Source: Gammaproteobacteria bacterium (GTDB taxonomy: Bacteria > Pseudomonadota > Gammaproteobacteria > Chromatiales > Chromatiaceae). From it: a stretch of DNA of 5,429 nucleotides. The translations under genes and the position numbers were made by a program. Positions 1-5,383 of this stretch are shown piece by piece. Location of the stretch: positions 1 through 5,429 of the forward strand of contig JAUXDV010000143.1 of the NCBI GenBank assembly GCA_030620735.1. The letters run 5' to 3'. Position 1 is the first letter of the stretch, and the number at the start of each line of letters is the position of its first letter. Below the pieces are notes generated by a model. That model did not search any database. It was not told where the DNA came from and saw nothing but the letters and a program-made list of their open reading frames with translations.

Positions 1-246
1 CAGGTGTGGATGCAGGTAGAGGGCTTTGACCCGGTCTACGCCATTGCCGATGAAGACCTCGAGCGCGCAGACGAGGAGAAGACATCGGCGGTGCACTTTC
101 TGCGTTTTGAACTCTCAGCAGAGATGGCTGAGGCAGTTCGCACAGGCGCCGATATCAATGCCGGCATCGATCACCGCAATTACACCCACAGCAGCAAACC
201 GATTCCACGCAACATACGCGACTCACTGGCTCAGGATCTCTCATAG
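1..246 (+). CDS. DUF3501 family protein, C-terminal part (5' end outside window)
   Basis: The reading frame is open from the first base and stops at TAG 244-246, giving the last 81 residues of a longer protein. An internal ATG at position 10 is unlikely to be the start, because the family signature begins right at the edge (VWMQVEGFDPVYAIADEDLE, then EEKTSAVHFLRFEL). These two blocks match the conserved C-terminal half of DUF3501 proteins, which are usually around 190-200 residues, so more than half the gene is missing to the left. No membrane segment or cofactor motif is visible in the fragment. The function of DUF3501 is unknown. From memory of the family, its genes often lie next to rubrerythrin and an Fe-S protein related to GlpC/HdrD, which suggests a role in redox or oxidative-stress metabolism; those partners would be expected upstream of the window. 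Family call is by recognition of the motifs, not by a search. Confidence 0.82.
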   Translation, partial: QVWMQVEGFDPVYAIADEDLERADEEKTSAVHFLRFELSAEMAEAVRTGADINAGIDHRNYTHSSKPIPRNIRDSLAQDLS

Positions 247-250
247 AATC

Positions 251-281
251 CCGTCATTGCGGGCGGAGCGCAGTAATCTCG
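251..281. repeat. Short dispersed intergenic repeat (CGTCATTGCG...GTAATCTCG type)
   Basis: Immediately after the DUF3501 stop lies a 31-base segment that begins CCGTCATTGCGGGC and ends GCAGTAATCTCG. It closely resembles a short repeat common in intergenic DNA of many proteobacteria, with the pattern GTCATTGCGAGC...GAAGCAATCTCG. Only one copy is in this window, so its repeated nature is inferred from knowledge of that family. It begins with a weak 4-bp stem (CCCG 250-253 with CGGG 260-263) and has no T-run, so I do not call it a terminator. The rest of the 91-base gap to the HPP gene shows no recognisable promoter. Confidence 0.55.
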
Positions 282-337
282 TTGTTGCAGGGAATGTGCT
301 AGGCTTCATCTTCTAACCTGATGAGTGAGTCTGCCCG

Positions 338-1033
338 ATGATGCGCACAACAGCCCTCGACTATCTTGGCGTGAGCCGGGACCATGCCAGCCATTTTGAG
401 AAACTGATCTCTGCCGTTGGTGGTTTTCTTGGCATCTTTGTTTCGATTCTTGTCACCACCTGGTTTACCGGCGCAGACTCCCTTGTTTACATTATCCCGT
501 CGATGGGAGCGACAGCAGTACTGCTGTTTGCGGTTCCGCACGGCGCTCTGGCGCAGCCGTGGAACGTGTTTGGCGGGCATCTGATCTCTGCACTGATTGG
601 CGTGGCCTGCGCACAGTGGATCCCTCAAGTGAGTATATCCGCAGCTGCTGCTGTCGGAATCTCCGTAGCTGCTATGTACTATCTCCGCTGTATTCATCCG
701 CCGGGTGGCGCCACAGCCCTGGCTGCCGTGATCGGAGGTGAATCCATTCAGCAGCTGGGCTATCACTACCTGCTGACTCCTGTGCTGATCAATGTTGTTG
801 CCATACTCGTGGTGGCGGTGCTGTTCAATGCGCTGTTTCAGTGGCGCAGATATCCTGCAGCACTGATGCAGAGAACGAAGCAGTCGGCACAGCCGCCGCT
901 GGATTACGCGCCAATCGATCACTCGGACCTGGTGTATGCCCTGAGCGAAATCGATTCGTTTATCGATGTCACGGAGGATGATCTGCTGAAAATCTATCAG
1001 CTGGCGACAGGAAGGGATGTAAGCAGTCAATAA
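338..1033 (+). CDS. HPP family integral membrane protein, without CBS domains
   Basis: A 231-residue polytopic membrane protein. The name-giving motif HPPGGATAL is at residues 120-128, a second conserved block PSMGATAVLLFAVP at 54-67, and QPWNVFGGHLISALIGV at 73-89; together these define the HPP domain. Hydrophobic segments at about 22-43, 48-68, 80-96, 100-117 and 145-167 suggest five membrane spans. After the domain comes a soluble tail (168-231) with HSDLVYALSEIDSFIDVTED, which resembles the linker that leads into a CBS pair in longer relatives; here the protein ends soon after, with no CBS domain. The ATG at 338 is chosen because an in-frame TGA at 326-328 closes the frame just upstream; the next codon is also ATG (341). 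The Shine-Dalgarno sequence is poor (GAGTGAG about 8 bases upstream). Plant homologues in chloroplasts have been linked to nitrite transport; the bacterial role is not established. Co-directional with the next gene, 63 bases away. Confidence 0.93.
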   Translation: MMRTTALDYLGVSRDHASHFEKLISAVGGFLGIFVSILVTTWFTGADSLVYIIPSMGATAVLLFAVPHGALAQPWNVFGGHLISALIGVACAQWIPQVSISAAAAVGISVAAMYYLRCIHPPGGATALAAVIGGESIQQLGYHYLLTPVLINVVAILVVAVLFNALFQWRRYPAALMQRTKQSAQPPLDYAPIDHSDLVYALSEIDSFIDVTEDDLLKIYQLATGRDVSSQ

Positions 1034-1054
1034 CCACGTGTACAAAATAGTCTT

Positions 1055-1084
1055 CCCCCTTTATCAAAGGGGGATCAAGGGGGA
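1055..1084. repeat. CCCCCTTT/AAAGGGGG palindromic repeat with extra AAGGGGG copy
   Basis: CCCCCTTT (1055-1062) and AAAGGGGG (1066-1073) are perfect 8-base arms around a 3-base loop (ATC). A second purine block, AAGGGGGA (1077-1084), follows after TC. The whole pattern resembles a short repeat that recurs in intergenic DNA of many environmental bacteria. There is no T-run after the stem, so it is not a typical intrinsic terminator. It occupies most of the gap between the HPP and YjdF-like genes. Confidence 0.6.
1077..1084 (+). promoter_or_regulatory. Likely ribosome binding site of the YjdF-like gene, inside the repeat
   Basis: AAGGGGGA is the only purine-rich block near the possible starts of the downstream gene. 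It ends 12 bases before ATG 1097 and 9 bases before an in-frame TTG at 1094. The spacing is long for the ATG and good for the TTG. A further in-frame TTG at 1085 abuts this block, but lies 10 bases after the first AAGGGGGA block (1067-1074), which is locked in the stem. The exact start therefore remains uncertain. Confidence 0.45.
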
Positions 1085-1096
1085 TTGGTATTATTG

Positions 1097-1693
1097 ATGC
1101 AACAACTATGGCTGCTCATCTTCTTCACTGTACTCACCTGGTCCGTCATCAGCCCGCATGACTATCCAACCTGGATTCTTGAGACTCTGCCGGCATTGAT
1201 TGCGTTGCTTGTCATGGCAATGACGCGCCGCACATTCCCCCTCACCTCGCTGCTCTATGTGCTGGTTCTGCTGCACAGCATCCTGTTGATGGTCGGCGCC
1301 CACTACACCTATGCAGAAGTGCCGCTGTTTGACTGGATCAGTCAGATGCTGGGGCATACGCGCAATAACTTCGACAAGCTCGGTCACTTCGTGCAGGGTT
1401 TTGTGCCGGCCATTGCCGCGCGGGAAATTCTGATTCGCAAGGAGGTTGTCAATGGACGCGGCTGGTTGAATGTCATCGTCGTCGCCGTCTCCCTGGCGAT
1501 CAGCGCCTTTTATGAACTGCTGGAGTGGCTTGTCGCGGAGATCATGGGCGGTGGTGCAGATGCCTTTCTCGGCACCCAGGGATATGTGTGGGATACGCAG
1601 AGCGATATGGCATTAGCCCTGCTGGGAGCAGTTGCCGCCCTTATCCTGCTCGGACGCATGCATGACAATCAATTGACCCGTTTACAGCACTAG
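1097..1693 (+). CDS. yjdF: YjdF/DUF2238 family inner-membrane protein
   Basis: A 198-residue polytopic membrane protein, counted from ATG 1097; in-frame TTG codons at 1085 and 1094 could add 4 or 1 residues. ATG is preferred because the residues gained add no family match. Hydrophobic segments lie at about 1-19, 26-42, 48-68, 95-112, 121-146 and 169-186, suggesting about six spans. Family blocks are clear: GAHYTYAEVP (67-76), RNNFDKLGHFVQG (89-101), FYELLEW (138-144) and GTQGYVWDTQSDM (159-171). Their conserved charged and aromatic residues (H69, E74, R89, D93, H97, E140, E143, D166, D170) sit at membrane boundaries and could form a polar or metal-binding site; this is inference. The family, named after E. 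coli YjdF, has no established biochemical function. It probably shares a transcript with the HPP gene upstream. The TAG stop is followed 42 bases later by the stem-loop that separates it from the convergent viaA. Confidence 0.9.
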   Translation: MQQLWLLIFFTVLTWSVISPHDYPTWILETLPALIALLVMAMTRRTFPLTSLLYVLVLLHSILLMVGAHYTYAEVPLFDWISQMLGHTRNNFDKLGHFVQGFVPAIAAREILIRKEVVNGRGWLNVIVVAVSLAISAFYELLEWLVAEIMGGGADAFLGTQGYVWDTQSDMALALLGAVAALILLGRMHDNQLTRLQH

Positions 1694-1735
1694 AATCCTT
1701 GATTCACTAAAATGCTTGCAAATGAGTCAAGTTTT

Positions 1736-1817
1736 AAAAAAGTCTCTCGCTAAGGCGCAAAGAGCGCAAAGGTTTTTCTTGGCGTACTTTGCGTCTTTGC
1801 GAGAGAAAATATTTTTT
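1736..1817. terminator. Probable bidirectional intrinsic terminator between convergent genes
   Basis: The 20-base stem described for 1743-1806 is flanked by AAAAAA (1736-1741) on the left and TTTTTT (1812-1817) on the right. Read leftward from viaA, the stem is followed after one base by six T residues, a good intrinsic terminator. Read rightward from the YjdF-like gene, it is followed after five bases by six T residues, which is weaker. The position, midway between two converging genes, fits this role. The stem is longer and the loop larger than in classical terminators, so efficiency is uncertain. Confidence 0.6.
1743..1806. repeat. Long inverted repeat with internal 9-base CGCAAAG periodicity
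   Basis: The arms are TCTCTCGCTAAGGCGCAAAG (1743-1762) and CTTTGCGTCTTTGCGAGAGA (1787-1806); 18 of 20 positions pair, around a 24-base loop. Both flanks are built on a 9-base beat (GCGCAAAGA GCGCAAAGG on the left; the complementary ACTTTGCG TCTTTGCG on the right). It resembles a dispersed intergenic repeat known from many environmental bacterial genomes. Only one copy is present here. Confidence 0.7.
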
Positions 1818-1833
1818 CATGCCTCGTTAGTCT

Positions 1834-1846
1834 GAGACATGGTCTC
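1834..1846. repeat. Small perfect palindrome GAGAC-ATG-GTCTC
   Basis: Five-base perfect arms (1834-1838 and 1842-1846) around ATG lie just 9 bases beyond the viaA stop codon. On the viaA transcript this could form a short hairpin ahead of the main terminator stem. It is small enough to be chance. Confidence 0.3.
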
Positions 1847-1854
1847 GCTAGCCT

Positions 1855-3543
1855 TCAGTTGACATGCAAACCCCAGTCAGAGAAGTGATGTACAGGATCA
1901 CACAACTCTTGAAGCGCTTTTCCCCGCCAGTTTCCAAGCAGCACGCCGTGCAGTCGCAGTTGCTGTGTTGCTTTTGCCTTTTTGATCCGTTCTGCAAGCT
2001 GCGGCTGCGGTGGAAAGCGTCCGTCGCTAATCAGCAATATATCGGCTTGCTCCCAGCCCTGTTGCTGCTGTTTACGCAGCGCCTCTATCAGCGGCTGAGT
2101 GATATCCGTGCCGCCATGAAAGGATTGCTGCAAAAATTGGAGCAGCTTGCCGAGGCCCCCTGTGGTCAGATCCAGTTCATGCTGCAGAACCTGCTGCGGA
2201 CCGCTGAAACTGAAAACGTAACAGCGGCGGTCCTCTTCAAAGGCGATGCGCAGCGCTTCAAGAACAAGAGCCTTGGCGACTTGTTCGGCTTCACCCTGCA
2301 TCGAGCCTGAGGTATCCAGGCAGACGATGATCGGGCCGTGGCCCGTCGCGGTTTTTTTCTGTTCCTGCTGCTCCTCGATGAGCTCTCTCTCCTGTGGAGT
2401 GTGTTCAGAGAGGACGCCCTGCAGCTGATAGGTCATGAGGGTCTTTTCAGCGCGTTTCGCATGCCACAGCGTGTTCAAACGGGGATGGCCAAGCAGCGCC
2501 AGCTCCATGGGCAGCATCCTGGCAATATCATCGCTGCGCGTGATGCCTCCGGTCTCGTTGACTGCGTGCGGTGTGATTACCTCCTCTTCAACGTTCACAA
2601 TACGTCTGACGGGAGTAAAGATCTGCTCAGTGATCGATTGCTCGTCATTACTGCCGCTGGTCTCGCGCAGCCTTCCCAGCATGGCGACCAGTTGCTGCAG
2701 ATAGGGGAGCTGTTTGATGAGCTTGCGGTAGCGGATGATAGCGCGCCAGCCGCCCGAAGCGAGGAGGCCCCGGGTCAGATCCCAGCCGCGACCGAGAAAG
2801 CTGCTCAATTCATCAAAGAGTTCCGAGAGTTCATGCCAGCTCTCGGCAAGTTCCCGCCATTGTTCCTCGATATAGTCAGCCGAATGTTCAGCTGTGATCG
2901 CCAGCTGCTGTGAGGGTTCTGTGTCGAGGCTGTGTGCGGCGGCATTTGTTGATGCAATCTGCGGTTCTGCAGCGGGTGTTGCCCCCGCGGGATGCTGACT
3001 CTCCACATTCAGGTTGGTTTCATTTTGCGCCTGTGGCGAGGTGATTGGACGGGGTATAGTCTCACCACCAGATTTATCTGTGCCCGCTTCATCAGTTTCC
3101 CCGGATGAAGAGTCCAGATGATCCGACAGGCCATCGTGATCTTCAAATGCTGAATCCCTGTCGCGGATATTCTGCCGCTGCGCCTGTTTGTCATCGAAGC
3201 TGTCGATGCTTGCCGTCTTGCGGGAAAAATCCTCTGCGCTGCTGACCCCCTCAAGAATGCTCTCCAGCACCGAGTCGGCCAACTCCTCCTGCTGGCGGCA
3301 ATATTGAACAATATCCAGCACTTCCAGGCGCATCAGGATTGTTCGGCAGATCTGCTCTTCAGGCCAAATCAATCTCTGTTCGGATGGCAGTTCCCCGGCA
3401 AGCAGGGCGTCGCGCCACTGCAGTATGCCGGCTGCGCGCTGATGCAGCTCGCCATGTGAGTGGGTGATGACCAGTGCATAGAGCGACTCCGGCAATTCGT
3501 CGAGGATGGCGAATTTTTGATCCAGAGCGTGCAGACTGTGCAT
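1855..3543 (-). CDS. viaA: ViaA-like VWA-domain protein, partner of the RavA ATPase
   Basis: A 562-residue soluble protein. The C-terminal von Willebrand factor A domain (about 404-550) keeps all metal-site (MIDAS) residues: D410, S412, S414 in CLDTSGSM, T479 in HGGTD, and D507 in LLISDG. The middle region matches E. coli ViaA from memory, with GGWRAIIRYRKLIKQLPYLQ (264-283), the SDDIARMLPMELALLG block (337-352) and EKTLMTYQLQG (366-376). The N-terminus (1-100) is helical and alpha-rich. Residues about 103-222 form a hydrophilic linker rich in D, S, T, E, Q and P that E. coli ViaA (about 483 residues) lacks, which accounts for the extra length. The start ATG at 3543 has an AGGAT Shine-Dalgarno 9 bases upstream. 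In E. coli ViaA binds RavA, stimulates its ATPase and associates with respiratory complexes and membrane lipids; here the gene lies directly downstream of ravA on the same strand. Convergent with the YjdF-like gene. Confidence 0.93.
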   Translation of the reverse strand: MHSLHALDQKFAILDELPESLYALVITHSHGELHQRAAGILQWRDALLAGELPSEQRLIWPEEQICRTILMRLEVLDIVQYCRQQEELADSVLESILEGVSSAEDFSRKTASIDSFDDKQAQRQNIRDRDSAFEDHDGLSDHLDSSSGETDEAGTDKSGGETIPRPITSPQAQNETNLNVESQHPAGATPAAEPQIASTNAAAHSLDTEPSQQLAITAEHSADYIEEQWRELAESWHELSELFDELSSFLGRGWDLTRGLLASGGWRAIIRYRKLIKQLPYLQQLVAMLGRLRETSGSNDEQSITEQIFTPVRRIVNVEEEVITPHAVNETGGITRSDDIARMLPMELALLGHPRLNTLWHAKRAEKTLMTYQLQGVLSEHTPQERELIEEQQEQKKTATGHGPIIVCLDTSGSMQGEAEQVAKALVLEALRIAFEEDRRCYVFSFSGPQQVLQHELDLTTGGLGKLLQFLQQSFHGGTDITQPLIEALRKQQQQGWEQADILLISDGRFPPQPQLAERIKKAKATQQLRLHGVLLGNWRGKALQELCDPVHHFSDWGLHVN

Positions 3544-3552
3544 CTTGATATC

Positions 3553-3557
3553 ATCCT
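3553..3557 (-). promoter_or_regulatory. Shine-Dalgarno of viaA
   Basis: On the minus strand AGGAT lies 9 bases before ATG 3543, which supports that start. It sits between the viaA start and the intergenic palindrome, so viaA keeps its own ribosome binding site and need not rely on translational coupling to ravA. Confidence 0.6.
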
Positions 3558-3573
3558 GAAAGAGAGCAAGATC

Positions 3574-3654
3574 GTAGGATGTGCTGAGGAACGAAGCGCA
3601 TCGATCGAGTAATATTCGCGACAGATGCGCTTCGCAAGCTCAGCAGCATCCTAC
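3574..3654. repeat. Large imperfect palindrome in the ravA-viaA gap
   Basis: The left arm 3574-3602 runs from GTAGGATGTGCTGAG to CGAAGCGCATC, and the right arm 3624-3654 from GATGCGCTTCG to CAGCATCCTAC. They are complementary at both ends (GTAGGATG/CATCCTAC and CGAAGCGCATC/GATGCGCTTCG), with small bulges between, around a 21-base loop. The motif (GTAGGATGC...GAAGCGCATC) resembles a short dispersed repeat seen in gammaproteobacterial intergenic regions. It fills about 80 of the 114 bases between ravA and viaA and begins only 3 bases after the ravA stop. There is no T-run after the stem on the minus strand, so it is more likely a processing, stability or attenuation element than a full terminator. 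Confidence 0.7.
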
Positions 3655-3657
3655 ATT

Positions 3658-5184
3658 CTATTGTTTGTCACGCGGCAGCTTGGAGTAGCCTGTAATAACC
3701 TGCTCCATTCTGGCGGCAAGCCCTTCTGCAGCATTGACTGACTGCTTCAGGCTCTGCGCCGCTTTTTCAATGAAGCCGGCTGGTATCCACAGATGTTCGG
3801 CGATGGTCTGTTCGAGAGAGAGCTGTTGCTGCTGCAGTTTGCCTTTGAGGATATTGATATCATCGAGAATGGTCTGCGTCTCGCGGCTGCGTCCGCTGAT
3901 AAATGAGTCAGCATGCCGGGTTGCTTCCATCATGGGCGCGTTTTGATGGTGATGAACAAGCAGGTTGGCGGCTTTGTTAGTGTAGGCATTGATATGTTTC
4001 CACTGACCGTTGATGTGACACTGCTGGTAGATATCATCAAAAAAACTCTCCAGCAGTTCATCGCGTGTGTAACCCATTCCGTTGTTGCTTCGGTCATCTT
4101 CATCCGGCGGCGCCAGGTAGAGCGGCTCGCCGTTACGTGCGGCCGCTTCGCTGCTCTCTTTGAGTGTCGTGGGGCGGCCGTCAGCATCTTTATAGAGCAG
4201 TTCACCCGCACTGTTCCTGCTCCGGGTGGTGCTGCTGGACTCGCTCTGCAGCGTGGTCTCCCAGGTATGCACCAGCTTCTCCAGCCGCTCGTGGTTGAAG
4301 CCGCTGCCGATGCCCATGTGCGACTGGTACCAGTCGGCAATCAGCCTGCGGTGTTTCGGGTCATCCCACAGGCAGTGCTGCAGCAGCCAGCAGTCCCAGA
4401 TCGAGATGCTGTCGCGGTCGTTGGTGACGGCCGAGACCTGCATCAGCTTGATGATCTTGCGCCAGCGCCTGTCCGAGATATAGAGATTCTGCTGCTGCAG
4501 ATAGAGGCGCAACGACTGCAGCAGCAGAATGACATCTTCGGGCAGAGTGACACTTTGCGCCTGCTGCTGAATTTCCCTGATATCCTGCATGCTCAGGCGC
4601 TCGTTTTCAGGCACAGGTTGCTGTTCGGAATCACGCAACGTCAGCAGTTGAGGAAAGGCATCCTCCGATACCTGACTGACTTTGTAGCGGCACAGGAAAC
4701 GGTCATAGAGGGCGTCCAGCTCGGGATTGTCAGGCAATTCGTTGCTGGCTCCGATGACGGCAATCAGGGGGAGCTTGATGCGCTGGTCGCCATTATCGAA
4801 CTCGCGTTCATTGAGGATGGTCAGCAGCGCATTCAAAATGGCGCTGTTGGCTTTGAAGACTTCGTCGATAAAAGCGATGTTCGCTGAAGGCAGATAACCT
4901 TGTGTGAGGCGTTCGTAGCGATCATTTTCCAGCGCTTTGATCGAGAGCGGGCCGAACAGCTCTTCGGGAACAGTGAAGCGCGTCAGCAACCGTTCGAAGT
5001 AGTCACCCTCCTGGAATACCAGGTGCAGACGCCGGGCGAGGATGCTTTTTGCAGTACCCGGCTTCCCAATCAGCAGCAGATGTTCGCCGGCAAGGGCGGA
5101 CAACAGCGCCAGGCGCACGGCGGTATCCCGTTCGATGAGATCGTGCAGCAGGTAGTCACGCAGTTTTTCGAGGCGTTGTTTCAT
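3658..5184 (-). CDS. ravA: RavA-like MoxR-family AAA+ ATPase
   Basis: A 508-residue AAA+ ATPase. The ATPase core is intact: Walker A GKPGTAKS (40-47), the RavA-typical TRFTVPEELFGPLSI (68-82), Walker B IAFIDE (103-108), sensor 1 ASNELP (146-151), an arginine-finger candidate in LYDRFLCR (159-166) and sensor 2 SDRRWRK (237-243). The C-terminal end (about 436-504) is helical with Q-rich LKGKLQQQQ and LWIPAGFIEKAAQSL, like the tail of E. coli RavA. The part between (about 290-435), where E. coli RavA carries the beta-rich LARA domain that binds lysine decarboxylase, does not resemble it. ATG 5184 is chosen as start because the frame runs on to 5295 only by reading through intergenic repeats, and the homology begins at MKQRLEKLRDYLL. 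No strong Shine-Dalgarno is visible (GGAT about 12 bases upstream). RavA homologues form hexamers and work with ViaA, encoded next on the same strand. Confidence 0.94.
   Translation of the reverse strand: MKQRLEKLRDYLLHDLIERDTAVRLALLSALAGEHLLLIGKPGTAKSILARRLHLVFQEGDYFERLLTRFTVPEELFGPLSIKALENDRYERLTQGYLPSANIAFIDEVFKANSAILNALLTILNEREFDNGDQRIKLPLIAVIGASNELPDNPELDALYDRFLCRYKVSQVSEDAFPQLLTLRDSEQQPVPENERLSMQDIREIQQQAQSVTLPEDVILLLQSLRLYLQQQNLYISDRRWRKIIKLMQVSAVTNDRDSISIWDCWLLQHCLWDDPKHRRLIADWYQSHMGIGSGFNHERLEKLVHTWETTLQSESSSTTRSRNSAGELLYKDADGRPTTLKESSEAAARNGEPLYLAPPDEDDRSNNGMGYTRDELLESFFDDIYQQCHINGQWKHINAYTNKAANLLVHHHQNAPMMEATRHADSFISGRSRETQTILDDINILKGKLQQQQLSLEQTIAEHLWIPAGFIEKAAQSLKQSVNAAEGLAARMEQVITGYSKLPRDKQ
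4486..4530. repeat. Perfect 15-base inverted repeat inside ravA
   Basis: ATTCTGCTGCTGCAG (4486-4500) and CTGCAGCAGCAGAAT (4516-4530) are exact reverse complements around a 15-base loop. The segment encodes residues of the leucine/glutamine-rich stretch LLLQSLRLYLQQQN (220-233). Alternating CTG and CAG codons make such symmetry easy, so it may be a by-product of the protein sequence, but the ravA transcript would form a strong hairpin here. Confidence 0.75.
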
Positions 5185-5225
5185 TATGTTTGAGATCCGA
5201 CAGTCAACATGACAATATATTCGAC

Positions 5226-5252
5226 CACGAAAGGCACGAAAAACACGAAAAG
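5226..5252. repeat. Three tandem 9-base CACGAAARR units
   Basis: CACGAAAGG, CACGAAAAA and CACGAAAAG follow one another without a gap, 30 bases upstream of the OATG side of ravA (start at 5184 plus 41 bases). The pattern resembles a dispersed intergenic repeat (CCACGAAAGGCACGAAA...) that is frequent in environmental proteobacteria. It lies in the ravA 5' region and would be part of the leader if transcription starts further upstream. Confidence 0.65.
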
Positions 5253-5268
5253 AGAATGCTTGGCATCG

Positions 5269-5290
5269 TTCCCACGCTCCCGCGTGGGAA
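5269..5290. repeat. TTCCCACGC-TCCC-GCGTGGGAA palindrome
   Basis: Nine-base perfect arms (5269-5277 and 5282-5290) surround a 4-base loop, flanked by GCATCG on the left and TGCAT on the right. It matches a well-known short intergenic palindrome of the form GTTCCCACGC...GCGTGGGAATGC, whose translation (HSHAGAWE) often appears in spurious N-termini; this is what happens if ravA is extended to 5295. Confidence 0.75.
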
Positions 5291-5353
5291 TGCATACATT
5301 AATATCAATTATTTATTTCGCTCAATCTTTTCGATGTTTCCAATATCAGTATG

Positions 5354-5379
5354 GGTTACCACGGAGGACCGTGGGAACC
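5354..5379. repeat. GGTTaCCACGG-AGGA-CCGTGGgAACC palindrome
   Basis: CCACGG (5359-5364) and CCGTGG (5369-5374) pair around AGGA, and the stem continues after one mismatch with GGTT (5354-5357) and AACC (5376-5379). The core ACCACGGAGGACCGTGGGAAC is related in sequence to the GCGTGGGAA palindrome 64 bases away and is a commonly seen intergenic motif. Confidence 0.65.
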
Positions 5380-5383
5380 AGAA

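Noticed and set aside
247..337. A terminator after the DUF3501 gene
   Set aside because: Only a 4-base stem (CCCG/CGGG) can form and no T-run follows it.
299..1045. A 248-codon open frame on the minus strand opposite the HPP gene
   Set aside because: It lies almost entirely antisense to a gene with clear HPP motifs, its protein is rich in C, H and R with no recognisable domain, and it begins and ends outside any sensible context. It is a shadow of the HPP gene.
2338..2913. A 191-codon open frame on the plus strand opposite viaA
   Set aside because: It overlaps the VWA and ViaA core regions on the other strand, and its product shows no domain, no plausible start signal and no support from neighbours.
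3913..4887. A 324-codon open frame on the plus strand opposite ravA
   Set aside because: The opposite strand encodes a well-conserved AAA+ core across the whole span. The plus-strand product has no family features, and long antisense frames are expected from the codon bias of ravA.
5226..5252. The three 9-base tandem units considered as a CRISPR array or as iterons of an origin
   Set aside because: Units are adjacent with no spacers, which excludes CRISPR. Three units with no replication initiator gene nearby and a match to a common dispersed repeat make an origin unlikely.
5214..5325. Possible sigma-70 promoters for ravA on the minus strand: a TATATT -10 at 5214-5219, or TTGAGC (5320-5325) with TAATGT (5296-5301) at 18-base spacing
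   Set aside because: The first lacks a convincing -35 box and the second matches the -10 consensus at only three of six positions. In AT-rich repeat DNA such matches are expected by chance.
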